Source: Closterium sp. Naga37s-1
Taxonomy: Eukaryota; Streptophyta; Zygnematophyceae; Desmidiales; Closteriaceae
Assembly (NCBI GenBank): GCA_947471745.1
Contig: CANJKZ010000460.1
Coordinates: 310,001-374,000 of the forward strand
Direction of reading: 5' to 3'
Length of the DNA stretch: 64,000 nt
Shown here: positions 47,488-57,118 of the stretch, one piece after another
Position numbering within the stretch: the first letter of the stretch is position 1
How the letters are laid out: every line of letters starts with the position of its first letter
The notes under the pieces: model-generated
Seen by the model: only the letters and a program-made list of their open reading frames with translations
What the model was told of the DNA's origin: nothing
Database searches by the model: none
Position numbers and translations under genes: made by a program

Positions 47488-48786
47488 AGCAGCTGCTGGT
47501 GCCGCCCCATACTGTTCAGTTCCGATTGAGATTGATGAGGAAGATCCTCACAATGACATCAACACCGAACCTTACTACGAGTTCGCTGATAACGGGGCAA
47601 CTACACCTCTTCCCGTTGCCTCTAACGAAAGCGAATGCCGCGGCCCTGGTTTTAGCTTCAATCCTGAAGCTGGTGATGAAGCTGCTACTAACGAGACTGA
47701 GCAGCAGACTCGTTATCGACAGACTGGGTTACAGATACTGGGACTCGCCGTAGCAGTTCAACCATCTCTTCCTACCGAACCAAACACCTTGAATCAAGCA
47801 CTGAATGGACCTTCCAGAGAAAAATGGCGCAAAGCCATGGATAAGGAGCTGAAGGCGCTGCACGGCAACAACACGTGGGATTTAATCCCTATTTCGACAC
47901 TTCATGGCAAGAACATACTCTCAGGGAAGTGGGTCTTTCGTATCAAGACCGATGCTGATGGTACGATCGATCGATTCAAGGCTCGCTGGGTTGTCCGCGG
48001 GTTTGATAAAAAACAAGGCGTGGATTACGACGCGACCTTCGGTCCTGTCAGCTGTCATACTTCGCTCCGGATTCTACTTGCCTTCGCAGCCGCATTAGGT
48101 TTCAAGCTTCGCCAAATTGATGTCTCTACTGCGTTTCTCTACGCTCTCGTTGACGCACTCATACTCATCGAGCAGCCGCACGGTTACGTCACGGACTCTT
48201 CCAAAGTCTGCCGCTTTAACAAATCCCTCTATGGGATAAGATAGGCACCGCGCCTCTGGCAGCAGCATCTACACGAACGTCTCGTCCGCATCGGTTTCCG
48301 CCAACTCCCTCATGATCACAACATGTACCGCCTTGACCACGCAGCTGCATTTGTTCTACTCGTTGTCTATGTCGACGACTTGCTTTACATCGGCAGCTCA
48401 CCCGACAATATTTCTTACTTTGAAGGGGAGCTGAAAACCGATATAACGATCACCATCTCCACTGATGTCACTCACTATCTCGGCCTTAAAATCACCGAGA
48501 CTTCTACGCTATTCATCTCTCTGCCGAGAAATACGCCAAGAAGCTCCTAAAGCGGTTCCCACTACCGATAACTACATCTACGACTTCCTTTCGTTCTACT
48601 TCGGTAGCTGACTCTGAACCTCTCCACTCTGCGGGCGTAACACGCTATCAACAACTTCTGGGTATTCTGCTCTTCGCAGCTGTGACTTGTTGTCTGGATT
48701 TGGCTTACTCGGCTAGTCAGCTCGCTCAATATCTTAAGCGACCTGAAGGGGAGAACTCACGAGAGCTGGAAGCAGCTGTATCATAC
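47488..48786 (+). pseudogene. Reverse transcriptase (element E)
   Basis: Reads from the integrase-RT linker into RT: REKWRKAMDKELKALHGNNTWDLIP, LSGKWVFRIKTDADGTIDRFKARWVVRGFDKKQGVDY, LRQIDVSTAFLYALVD, RFNKSLYGIR. A TAG at 48242-48244 replaces Gln (YGIRQAP). The same frame continues in 48323-48550 with catalytic VVYVDDLLYIG (48368-48379) and YLGLKI, then degrades. It is a typical Copia RT with one main nonsense codon. CATAC (48782-48786) is the target of I. Confidence 0.88.
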
Positions 48787-48918
48787 TGTCAAAATTATAT
48801 GCTATAGTCTGTTTAGGCTGTAGTGGGGTAGTTCTTATAGGGTACAACACTTTTAGGTTTTCATACTTGTACTCACATGCTGCCTAGTTCATTCATTCCA
48901 TTCTCTCACATTGTAACA
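48787..48918 (+). repeat. 5' LTR of element I (132 bp)
   Basis: TGTCAAAATT to CATTGTAACA. The end was fixed by the TSD after the 3' copy and the primer site at 48919. Confidence 0.94.
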
Positions 48919-48972
48919 TGGTATTCTGAGCAGGTTCCCTAGTGGGAACGTTTTTTTTAAAGGGCCCACCAC
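48919..48972 (+). promoter_or_regulatory. Primer site and leader hairpin module (element I)
   Basis: TGGTATTCTGAGC primer site; GTTCCC (48934-48939) and GGGAAC (48944-48949) with TAGT loop; T-run; GGGCCCACCAC (palindrome 48962-48967). Confidence 0.87.
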
Positions 48973-48999
48973 TAAATATTTTTTTTCCTGCCCGAAGCG

Positions 49000-49965
49000 C
49001 GCATCGCGCCCTGCCCGTCGTGGCCCCCTTAACGCCCGTCGCGGCCCCTACTGCCTGTCGCGGCCCCTAGCCCGTCGCGACCCCTAGCTCGTCGCGGCCC
49101 CTAGCCCGTCGCGGCCCCCTAGCCCGTCGCGGCCCCTAGCTCGTCGCGGCCCCTAGCCCGTCGCGGCCCCTAGCGCGTCGCGGCCCCTAGCCCGTCGCGG
49201 CCCCTACTGCCTGTCGCGGCCCCTACTGCCGTCGCGACCCCGCCTGCCGTCGCGGCCCCTACTGCCGACACGGCCCCTACTGCCGTCGCGGCCCTAGCCC
49301 GTCGTGGCCCCTGCTGGCACGGCCCCCTGCTGACGCGGCCCCCTGCTGGCGCGGCCCCTACTGACGCGGCCCCCTGCTGGCGCGGCCCCTCCTGACGCGG
49401 CCCCCTGCAGTCGCGCCCCCCCCCTGCAGTCGCCACCCCTATCGGCCCGGCCCCTGCTGGCGCGGCCCCTACTGGCGCGGCCCCCCCTGCTGTCGCCAGC
49501 CCTACTGGCGCGGCCCCTACTGGCGCGGCACCTGCAGACGCGCCCCCCCCCCCCCCCCCCTGCTGTCGCCACCCCTACTGGCGCGGCCCCTACTGTAACG
49601 ACCCGGCCCCGGCTGACGCGGCCCCCCCTGCTTGCGCGGCCCCTACTGGCGCGGCCCCTGCTGACGCGGCCCCCCCCTCTTGGCGCGGCCCCTCCTGGTG
49701 CGGCCCCTACTGGCGCGGCCCCCCCTGCAGTCGCCCCCCCCCCCCCCCCCCTGCTGTCGCCACCCCTAATGGCGCGGCCCCTGCTGTCACGGCCCGGCCC
49801 TGCACCCGCCCCTGGTAAGCACCCGCGCCGCGCTGCCGAGCCGCGCCGCCCAGCCGAGCCGCGCCGCCCAGCTGAACCGCGCCGCCCAGCCGAGCCGCGC
49901 TGCCCACTGAGCCGCGCCGCTCTGCCGAGCTGCGCCGCCCTACCGAGCCGCACTGCCCTGCACTG
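49000..49965 (+). repeat. GC-rich leader repeats of element I
   Basis: Arrays of CGTCGCGGCCCCTAGCC-type units (49020-49220) and GGCGCGGCCCCTACTG-type units (49310-49790), then about 19-bp units with GAGCCGCGCCGCCCAGC (49835-49965), related to those of B and H. Confidence 0.85.
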
Positions 49966-50512
49966 CCCTACTGCCTCTGCTGCTACTGCTGCTCCTGCTT
50001 CTACTGCTGCTCCTAGGGCTAGCCCTACTGTTCTCACCTTTGATGCTGAGGGGCGTGCAGTTGACTTTGACGTGTGGGTTGACGACCTGCAGCTCTTTCT
50101 TCAGTGTGACTCTAGAGATGGGGTATCACTTTTCGATCAAACGTCCGGTGTCTCTACTGCTCCTGCTGCCACTGCTAACAGTACGGTTTGCTCGCAGTGG
50201 ACCACTCGTGACGCTGTTGCTCGTCTTGCTGTTCGTAGTCACCTGCCGCCTGCTGAGCGCGCGCATTTTGGTCAGTACAAGACTGCTCAGTCTTTGTACG
50301 ACGCTGTAGTTGCGCGCTACTCCTCCCCTGCCACTGCTGCCCTCAGCCGCCTCATGCTGCCGTACCTTTTCCCTGACCTTGCCGCCTTTGCCACAGTCGC
50401 TGACCTAGTTTCTCACCTCCGCACTAGTGACGCCCGCTACCGCGCTGCCCTTCCCACTGAGTTCTGTGCCAAGAACCCCCCCCCCCCATGTACATCGCCC
50501 TTTACTACCTAG
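49769..50512 (+). CDS. Gag N-terminus (element I, start codon lost)
   Basis: The open frame begins in leader sequence; real Gag starts at RASPTVLTFDAEGRAVDFDVWVDDLQ, where AGG (50015-50017) stands in place of the ATG of the sister copies. UBN2-like Gag follows to FCAKNPPP, where a long C-run (about 50477) shifts the frame into 50488-52464. Whether the upstream ATG could start a longer Gag is unknown. Confidence 0.87.
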   Translation: MARPLLSRPGPAPAPGKHPRRAAEPRRPAEPRRPAEPRRPAEPRCPLSRAALPSCAALPSRTALHCPTASAATAAPASTAAPRASPTVLTFDAEGRAVDFDVWVDDLQLFLQCDSRDGVSLFDQTSGVSTAPAATANSTVCSQWTTRDAVARLAVRSHLPPAERAHFGQYKTAQSLYDAVVARYSSPATAALSRLMLPYLFPDLAAFATVADLVSHLRTSDARYRAALPTEFCAKNPPPPCTSPFTT

Positions 50513-52464
50513 TCACCCGCCTCCCTGACTCCCTTGCTTCAGTCAGGGACCACTTTCTCTCCCTTTGCCCCACCGAGCTCACTGTCGACCTGCTAGAGGA
50601 GCGCCTAGCTGCAGCTGAGAAGAGTATCTTAGCTGTAGGTGCTTCTCGTGGCGACCGGCGCACCCCTTTCTTTGAGGGGTGTTCCCCTGTCCCCCTTCTC
50701 CCCTCTGTTGCTTCTGCTGCTGCTGTCGACCTCGTTGGCACTGAGGAGGTCGGAGCTGCGTCTGCCCCTAGTGGGAGACGCCGCAACAGCAAGGGCAAGG
50801 GGAGCAAGGGTGGTGGAGGGGACGGTGGGGGCGGCGGCGGAGGCGGTGGAGGAGGCAGAGGGGGTGGCGGTGGAGGTGGGGGTGGTGCCAGGAGTGGGGG
50901 CTTCAGTGGCGGCAGTGGAGGTGGTGGAGGCAGCGGCGGAGGTGGTGGAGGCAGCGGCACTGGTGGTGGAGGCAACGGCAGCGGTGGCGGAGGTGGCGGT
51001 GGTGGTGGTGCTGGTCGAGGTGCAGCCGCGCAGCGTGGAGGCTTTGGTGGTAGCCAGCGCCAGCAGCAGTCGCGTTCCCGTGAGACCCCGTCGGCCCAGC
51101 AGCTTCGTGAGTGGTACGCTGGGCGTGGGAGGTCTGGGGGTGCTGGTCCCTGCACTTACGTTCTTCGCACCGGCAGTCGTCGTGGGGAGACGTGCAGGCT
51201 GTCACACACTGTGCAACACTGCTTCGGTCGCCTGACTGACGCCTGGCGCACCCAATTTCCTGACGTTGTTGAGCTCCCTCGCTGGGGTGATCTGCTTAGG
51301 CAGAATGTTGCTATCTTTGATCTTGATTTCGATGCTATCCTTGCTGCCATGTATGCTTTGACTGATAGTGCTGAGGGTGACTGTTACCTGAGTGTCCCGC
51401 CCGACCCGGGCATTGCGGCTGCTGCTCTAGGTGCTAGTGCGTCTGCTGCTCCAGGTACTAGTGAGTCTGCTGCTCCAGGTGCTGGTGAGTCTGCTCTCTC
51501 TGGTACTGCACCTACTGAGGCCTTGCACACTTTCACACTTGACTCTGGTGCTTCGCGCTCTTTCTTTAGAGACAGCACCACACTCACGCCGCTCAGTCGG
51601 CCTGTTGCAGTCTCCCTTGCTGACCCCTCTGGGGGCCCAGTCCTTGCACACTATTCCACGGTTCTACTGTGTCCTGCGGCCCCGTCGGGCTTGCTGTCGG
51701 GACTCCACCTCCCCTTGTTCTCTACGAACCTGGTGAGTGGAGCTGACCTCCAGGACACGTGGGTTGACCAGTTCGCCCCTGGAGGTCAGCGTGTGACCCA
51801 CTGCACTTGCTCTCGGACGGGCCGCCACCTGGCCACGTTCACCCGTCGGCCAGGGTCGAGTCTGTACACACTGACTACTGCGCCTCCTCCGGTCCCTGCG
51901 TCTGGTCAGGTAGCTGCGTCCAGTCAGGTGTTTGCTGCTGCGTCCAGGTCTAGTCCTGCGTCTGCCCCCTGCTCGTGTCGTCCTCTAACACACGAGACTC
52001 TCCTGTGGCATCACTGCCTTGGTCACCCCTCCCTGCCTCGTCTTCGAGGCGTGGCCTCTCGTACCCTTGTCTCGGGTCTCCCCCGGTGCCTTCCTCCCCT
52101 TCCTCCAGGGCCTGCCCCCACCTGTGTTCCCTGTGTCGAGGGCCGGCAGCGCACCGCTCCTCACTCCTCCTCATTCCCTCCGACCGAGGCTCCCCTGCAG
52201 ACTCTTCACATGAACGTGTGGGGCCCAGCCCGCGTCCGTGGACAGGGTCACGAGTGTTACTTCCTGCTGGTCGTTGACGACTACTCGCGTTATACCTCAG
52301 TCTTGCCCTTGCACAGCAAGGGTGACGTCACTGAGGTGTTGATCGATTGGATCCGCGGTGCTCGTCGCCAGCTCAGTGAGAGTTTCGGCTCGGACCTTCC
52401 TGTTCTGTGTCTGCACTCAGACAGAGGTGGTGAGTTTTCCTCCGACCTCCTGAGGGCCTTCTGA
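50488..52464 (+). CDS. Gag C-terminus, protease, integrase start (element I)
   Basis: 658 residues: MYIALYYLVTRLPDSLASVRDHFLSL, LTVDLLEERLAAAEKS, basic plus Gly-rich region, LREWY box (SAQQLREWYAGR, DNA 51090-51126), the C-X13-C-X3-H-X4-C motif (His and Cys kept), protease FTLDSGASRSFF, integrase WHHCLGHPS, CVPCVEGRQ, HMNVWGP and [16 protein letters not shown]. The first integrase Asp is Asn (HMNVWGP), so this integrase should be inactive. It ends at TGA 52462-52464 where sisters have Cys; the same frame continues beyond. Confidence 0.9.
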   Translation: MYIALYYLVTRLPDSLASVRDHFLSLCPTELTVDLLEERLAAAEKSILAVGASRGDRRTPFFEGCSPVPLLPSVASAAAVDLVGTEEVGAASAPSGRRRNSKGKGSKGGGGDGGGGGGGGGGGRGGGGGGGGGARSGGFSGGSGGGGGSGGGGGGSGTGGGGNGSGGGGGGGGGAGRGAAAQRGGFGGSQRQQQSRSRETPSAQQLREWYAGRGRSGGAGPCTYVLRTGSRRGETCRLSHTVQHCFGRLTDAWRTQFPDVVELPRWGDLLRQNVAIFDLDFDAILAAMYALTDSAEGDCYLSVPPDPGIAAAALGASASAAPGTSESAAPGAGESALSGTAPTEALHTFTLDSGASRSFFRDSTTLTPLSRPVAVSLADPSGGPVLAHYSTVLLCPAAPSGLLSGLHLPLFSTNLVSGADLQDTWVDQFAPGGQRVTHCTCSRTGRHLATFTRRPGSSLYTLTTAPPPVPASGQVAASSQVFAAASRSSPASAPCSCRPLTHETLLWHHCLGHPSLPRLRGVASRTLVSGLPRCLPPLPPGPAPTCVPCVEGRQRTAPHSSSFPPTEAPLQTLHMNVWGPARVRGQGHECYFLLVVDDYSRYTSVLPLHSKGDVTEVLIDWIRGARRQLSESFGSDLPVLCLHSDRGGEFSSDLLRAF

Positions 52465-52542
52465 CGTGCGGAGGGCATCCGCCAGACGTTCACGCTTCCG
52501 GCCTCCCCACAGCAAAATGGGATTGCTGAGCGCCGCATTGGC

Positions 52543-53736
52543 ATGGTCATGGACGTCGCTCGTACGTCCATGATCCATGCGGCTGCTCCCCATTTTCTGT
52601 GGCCGTTCGCGGTTCAGTACGCGGCGCATCAGATCAACCTTCAGCCTCGTGTCTCCTTGCCGGAGACCACACCTACTCTGAGGTGGACACGGAAGGTTGG
52701 CGATGTGTCTGCGTTCCGTGTCTGGGGATCTCGAGCTTTTGTCCGTGATACTTCAGCGGACAAGCTGTCCTCCCGTGCCGTTCCCTGTGTCTTCCTTGGC
52801 TTCCCCCCTGACGCACCTGGGTGGCAGTTCTACCACCCCACCTCGCGTCGTGTTCTGTCCTCTCAGGACGTCACGTTTGACGAGTCGGTGTCTTACTACC
52901 GTCTCTTTCCCTACCGCGCTGCCTCTCTCCCCCCCCCGCCACTCTTCCTAGTACCAGGTACTCCTCCGATAGACCCCCTCCCCCCTCAGGTTCCTGCTCC
53001 CTCAGGTGTGTCTCAGGTAGACCCTGACGAGCCGGTCGAGGTAGCTGTCGACTCAGGTGCTGCTAGGGGTGCTGAGCCTGCGGGTGCGGGGACTGGGGGT
53101 GCTGAGCCTGAGCGTGTGGAGCCTGGGGGTGCTGACTCTGGGGGTGCTGCGTCTTGGGGTGCTGAGCCTGCGTGTGCTGAGTCTGGAGGTTCTCCGGGTG
53201 TCCGGTTACGGCGGGAGCCCCTCTCTCCGCAGCGGCTTCGTGAGTGGTACGCTCGACGCTGTCGCCGTGCTACTAGTGCTACTGGTGCTGGAGCCGCTGG
53301 TCCTGGAGGCGTTCGTACTGGCGGTACTGGAGCTGCTGGTGCTGGTGCTGCTGGAGGTGCTGCTGGTGCTGGAGCTGCTGGAGGTGCTGCTGGTGCTGGA
53401 GCTGCTGGAGGTGCAGCTGGTGCTGGTGCTGCTGGAGGTGCTGCTGGTGCTGGAGCTGCTGGAGGTGCTGCTGGTGCTGGAGCTACTGGAGGTGCTGCTG
53501 GTGCTGGTGCTGCTGGAGGTGCTACTGGTGCTGGAGTTGCTGGAGGAGGTACTGGTGCTGTCTCTTCTGTTTCTGGAGGCGCTGCGCGGCCGCGGCCGTA
53601 CTACGTTCCGCTCCTTCAGCAGGTTCTTGGTCTACCACCTTCTCCTGGTCCTACTCCTCCGTTACTGAGTCCACCGCCTGTCCAGTCACAGTCGCCGTTA
53701 CAGCCGTCCTCTCCACTGCCTGGTCCGCTTACGTAG
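52543..53736 (+). CDS. Integrase C-terminus and linker (element I)
   Basis: Same frame as the preceding segment. The last catalytic motif QQNGIAERR lies just upstream (about 52510). [52 protein letters not shown] repeats, LREWY box (SPQRLREWYARRC, DNA 53221-53257), then a GAAGGAAGA repeat coded by a minisatellite at 53330-53560, [19 protein letters not shown] at 53734-53736 is created by a small change in GPSPYSGPTRGLTE. Confidence 0.88.
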   Translation: MVMDVARTSMIHAAAPHFLWPFAVQYAAHQINLQPRVSLPETTPTLRWTRKVGDVSAFRVWGSRAFVRDTSADKLSSRAVPCVFLGFPPDAPGWQFYHPTSRRVLSSQDVTFDESVSYYRLFPYRAASLPPPPLFLVPGTPPIDPLPPQVPAPSGVSQVDPDEPVEVAVDSGAARGAEPAGAGTGGAEPERVEPGGADSGGAASWGAEPACAESGGSPGVRLRREPLSPQRLREWYARRCRRATSATGAGAAGPGGVRTGGTGAAGAGAAGGAAGAGAAGGAAGAGAAGGAAGAGAAGGAAGAGAAGGAAGAGATGGAAGAGAAGGATGAGVAGGGTGAVSSVSGGAARPRPYYVPLLQQVLGLPPSPGPTPPLLSPPPVQSQSPLQPSSPLPGPLT

Positions 53737-53760
53737 CATCGTGAGCCTGAGTCGCGTCCT

Positions 53761-55143
53761 GTGTCGCTTGTGTCTCGTGCTGCGTCGCCTGTCCGCACTG
53801 CTCGCGCTGGTCGTGTTTTGCGTCTGCGTCCTCCTCCTGTCCCTGGCACTCACTCTATGACACTGCGTCCTTCCACTGCTCCACAGCGTGTCCCTCTGCC
53901 CTCTCCTCCTGCGTCCTCTCTTCCTGACGGTCCGGACCCGGAGTCTGACTCCCTTCGTGCTGCTAGTCCTATTGTCACGCGCTTCCTGGCCACTGCTGTC
54001 ACTGACCCTCTGTTTGAGTCCTCTGCTGCGTCTGCTCTCGTTGCTGAGCTTGTTGACTTTGCTGCAGCCTGTCGCGTAGACTACGCCACTAGTCTTGTTG
54101 CTGAGTCTGCGTCTGCGTCTGTCTATCCTCCGTCCGTCGTGGGTGAGTGTGCTCTTGGCACGGACGTTCTTGAGGACAGGCAGGAGGACCTTGAGTGCTT
54201 TGCCGCTGCTGTACCTCATCTTGTGTCCATGCTGCTTGCCCCTGAGGGAGACCCGGATGCACCAGACATCCCGACCCCGCGCTCTTACGCAGAGGCGATA
54301 GAGGGTCCCTACTCCTCTCAGTGGCAGGCAGCCATGGACGCCGAGATGGCTTCCTGGAAGTCCACAGGCACCTACGTAGACGAGGTTCCCCCACCTGGGG
54401 CGAACATCGTCAGTGGCATGTGGATCTTCAGGGTGAAGTGGCCGCCGGGTTCTCTGACAGCCTTCAAGGCGCGTTACGTTGCACGTGGCTTCAGTCAGCG
54501 ACAGGGAGTTGACTTCTTCCAGACCTTCTCCCCTACCCCGAAGATGACCACTCTTCAGGTACTGCTGCACGTAGCTGCTCAGCGTGACTACGAGCTCCAC
54601 TCGCTTGACTTCAGCACAGCCTTCCTACAGGGCAGCCTGCACGAGGAGATCTGGCTGCGCCGCCCACCTGGCTTCACTGGGTCGTTTCCTGCTGGTACCC
54701 AGTGGAGCCTCCGCCGGCCAGTCTACGGTCTCCGCCAGGCACCCCGTGAGTGGCACGAGACACTGAGGACCACTCTTGCTACTCTTGGTTTTGCTCCTTC
54801 CACTGCTGACCCTTCTCTGTTTTTACGCACTGACACCACTCTGCCGTCGTTCTACGTTCTCGTGTACGTAGACGACCTTGTCTTTGCTACTGCTGACACT
54901 GAGGCACTCGCCCACGTGAAGTCCGAGCTGCAGAAGAGACACACGTGCACCGACCTGGGGGAGCTGACAAGCTATCTTGGCTTGCGGATCACCCGGGACA
55001 GAGCACAGCGCACCATTACCTTGACTCAGTCACACATGGTGCAGCAGGTCCTTCAGCCCTTGGCTTCACGTACTCCTCGCCACAGTCCACTCCTCTGCCT
55101 ACCGGTCACTCGCTCTCAGCTCCACCTTCGGACGAGTCCGTAG
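53761..55143 (+). CDS. Pre-RT region and reverse transcriptase (element I)
   Basis: In frame with the previous segment after the 53736 stop. [95 protein letters not shown], catalytic LVYVDDLVFA at 54867-54896, KRHTCTDLGELTSYLGLRI. A one-base loss near 55055 (VLQRFGF region) ends the frame. RT core otherwise complete. Confidence 0.92.
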   Translation: MSLVSRAASPVRTARAGRVLRLRPPPVPGTHSMTLRPSTAPQRVPLPSPPASSLPDGPDPESDSLRAASPIVTRFLATAVTDPLFESSAASALVAELVDFAAACRVDYATSLVAESASASVYPPSVVGECALGTDVLEDRQEDLECFAAAVPHLVSMLLAPEGDPDAPDIPTPRSYAEAIEGPYSSQWQAAMDAEMASWKSTGTYVDEVPPPGANIVSGMWIFRVKWPPGSLTAFKARYVARGFSQRQGVDFFQTFSPTPKMTTLQVLLHVAAQRDYELHSLDFSTAFLQGSLHEEIWLRRPPGFTGSFPAGTQWSLRRPVYGLRQAPREWHETLRTTLATLGFAPSTADPSLFLRTDTTLPSFYVLVYVDDLVFATADTEALAHVKSELQKRHTCTDLGELTSYLGLRITRDRAQRTITLTQSHMVQQVLQPLASRTPRHSPLLCLPVTRSQLHLRTSP

Positions 55144-55847
55144 AGCCGAGTGGCCCGTATCCAGAGCTTGTGGGCTGCCTCATGTACCTGATGACCTGCA
55201 CTCGACCTGACCTCGCATACCCTCTCAGCCTTCTGGCTCGCTACGTGGCTCCCGGTAGGCACCGAAAGGTGCACTGGGATGCTGCGAAGAGGGTACTGCG
55301 TTACTTGTGCAGTACGTCGGGCATGGGGCTCGTGCTTGGAGGACGGGCTCGAGTTGTCCTTACTGGTCACGCAGACGCTTCCTTGGTTGACGACTTGGCT
55401 ACGCAGCGGTCGTCGCAGGGTTACACCTCCAGCCTTGGCTCCGGCTCTGTCTCTTGGCGGTCTACTCGCTCTTCTTCTGTTCTCAGCTCCAGTTGTGAGG
55501 CTGAGATCTACGCTGGGGCCATGGCTGCACAGGAGCTACGCTGGCTCACCTACCTGCTGACCGACTTGGGAGAGGCGCCTCGTTCTCCTCCAGTTCTGTA
55601 CGTCGACAACAAGGCCATGCTTGCCTTGTGTCAGGAGCACAGACTGGAGCACAGAACGAAGCACATTGCTCTGCGCTACTTCCTTGCTCAAGAGTTGCAG
55701 CAGCGTGGCCAGCTTCGTCTTGCTTACGTGGCCTCTCAGGCCAACACTGCTGATGTTTTCACCAAGGCACTTCAGACTTGTGATCATCAGCGTTTCTGTT
55801 CTGTTCTAGGCCTTGTACCTACTGTGCCTCACTTGCTTACTTCTTGA
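54945..55847 (+). CDS. RT end and RNase H (element I)
   Basis: True frame from about 55056: LGFTYSSPQSTPLPTGHSLSAPPSDESVEPSGPYPELVGCLMYL, HADASLVDDLATQRSS, SSCEAEIYAGAMAAQELRW, YVDNKAMLALCQEHRLEHRTKHIALRYFLAQE, LVPTVPHLLTS, stop at 55845-55847. The first ~37 residues are out of frame. HADASLV has Leu for the usual Trp. Confidence 0.9.
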   Translation: MHRPGGADKLSWLADHPGQSTAHHYLDSVTHGAAGPSALGFTYSSPQSTPLPTGHSLSAPPSDESVEPSGPYPELVGCLMYLMTCTRPDLAYPLSLLARYVAPGRHRKVHWDAAKRVLRYLCSTSGMGLVLGGRARVVLTGHADASLVDDLATQRSSQGYTSSLGSGSVSWRSTRSSSVLSSSCEAEIYAGAMAAQELRWLTYLLTDLGEAPRSPPVLYVDNKAMLALCQEHRLEHRTKHIALRYFLAQELQQRGQLRLAYVASQANTADVFTKALQTCDHQRFCSVLGLVPTVPHLLTS

Positions 55848-56075
55848 ATCTGCTTGTACTGTACTCTATATACATATACCTGCATGCTTACACTTGCTAG
55901 GTTGTGTTCAGTGTATTGTTTGCTTTCCTTTATATAACTCTGCATGTGAACTGGCCTTGTGGCCCTTTGGTTGTGCTCATACTGCGTGGTGACTTTGTGA
56001 TCCACCCTGAGCTTGCTTGCCTTTCTTGACTGGTCTTGTGACCTCTTGTTCTCCCCCACTTTGCCTATGGGGGTG
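55848..56075 (+). promoter_or_regulatory. 3' non-coding block and polypurine tract hairpin (element I)
   Basis: Conserved block; CCCCCA and TGGGGG arms at 56053-56058 and 56068-56073; G tract against the LTR. Confidence 0.75.
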
Positions 56076-56196
56076 TGTCAAACTTATATGCTATAGTCTG
56101 TGTAGGCTGTAGTGGTAGGGTACAACACTTTTAGGTTTTCATACTTGTACCCACCTGCTGCCTAGTTCATTCATTCCATTCTCTCACATTGTAACA
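56076..56196 (+). repeat. 3' LTR of element I (121 bp)
   Basis: Partner of 48787-48918, missing 11 bp after TAGTGG. TSD CATAC is 56197-56201. Confidence 0.94.
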
Positions 56197-56201
56197 CATA
56201 C

Positions 56202-56764
56202 TTCGTATCCACATCTACTATTGAATTGACCTATCATAAGTCGCCGAAGTCACATCTAGCTCTACTCGGCTACATAGATGAAGATCACGCGGGTGATACT
56301 ACAAACAGGCGCTTTATGTACGGGTTATATCTTCCGCCTTGAGCCTGTTGGGACAATCTCCTGGCAGTCATCGAAGTAGGAGTTGATTGCACTTTCATCA
56401 GCTGAGGCAGAAATCATTGCTGCATGCACTGTAACGAAGGAAGGACTACCTTCGCGAACTGCTTAGCGAAGCAAAGTTACTAGACCTGCCACGGTTTCAA
56501 CTCTTCTGTAACAACCAATCCGCAATTCGTATCGCAAACAAATCTGGGTTCGCGAATCGGACCAAACACATTTTGCTTCGTTTTTTCTTCGTCAAGGACA
56601 AAATCGAGCAAGGGAAGTTACAGCTCGATTACTGCCCCACGAGCGAAATGGCTGAGGATTTCTTGACCACGCGTCTGCCACGTTCGAAATTCCAGTACTG
56701 CATGATGCTGACTGGACTCGGTAACATCACCAACAACACCGACAACATCGAACTCCAGAATTGA
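56202..56764 (+). pseudogene. RNase H (element E)
   Basis: Degraded Copia RNase H: LLGYIDEDHAGDTTNRRF (ADW-like region), ALSSAEAEIIAA (56386-56421), then the region that normally reads NKS and TKHI, and open from 56573 (MLRFFFVKDKIEQGKLQLDYCPTSEMAEDFLTTRLPRSKF), which is the usual C-terminus. Several stops. GAAGGGGAG (56763-56771) before the LTR is the polypurine tract. Confidence 0.85.
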
Positions 56765-56771
56765 AGGGGAG

Positions 56772-57118
56772 TGTTGGAAAAAAAAAGGAAATTGACTTGA
56801 GCAATTCAGAAGTTCGATAGTATAGTAGTATCGTACTAGTTCTGTATATGTGTTTTATTGTCGCAGGTGTCCCTTCGTGTGAGTAACAAGCATAAGTACG
56901 AACAGTCGCGAGACTGTTCGTATGACACAGGATTATACCTCGTTCATGAACAGGTACATCTTTGAATAGGTACTTCCTCGACTATAAAGCTCTTGTATGT
57001 TTTCTTTATTATCAATTCTTGTTCTTACAAATTACCAGCACATGAATTCCCGTCTTCTGCTGCAATATCTCAGAGACTAAACTCTCAAAAGTTCCTAAGG
57101 CATTTTTCCAGCCCAACA
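56772..57118 (+). repeat. 3' LTR of element E (347 bp)
   Basis: Partner of 21827-22203. The 11-bp hairpin is preserved at 56897-56922. Followed by GTGAC (57119-57123), identical to the left flank 35 kb away. Confidence 0.94.

Larger units (their letters stand above)
48787..56196 (+). mobile_element. Element I: Copia LTR retrotransposon, 7.4 kb (subfamily II)
   Basis: LTRs 48787-48918 (132 bp) and 56076-56196 (121 bp; 11 bp missing in the 3' copy). Perfect duplication CATAC (48782-48786, 56197-56201). Same family as B and C, inserted in the opposite orientation. Lesions: gag start ATG to AGG, C-run frameshift in gag (about 50477), TGA at 52462-52464, stop at 53734-53736 and a frameshift near 55055. 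Confidence 0.96.
21827..57118 (+). mobile_element. Element E: old Copia retrotransposon split by four nested insertions
   Basis: 5' LTR 21827-22203 and 3' LTR 56772-57118 begin TGTTGGAAAA and end CAGCCCAACA. A perfect GTGAC duplication flanks them (21822-21826, 57119-57123). Own sequence: 21827-23214, 30486-31638, 38276-39415, 47488-48786, 56202-57118, about 5.9 kb, in the order gag, protease, integrase, RT, RNase H. The LTRs differ by a 30-bp indel and roughly 8% of bases by eye, so E is the oldest element. It is a different Copia lineage: longer LTRs, a classical CCHC knuckle and lower GC. Confidence 0.95.
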
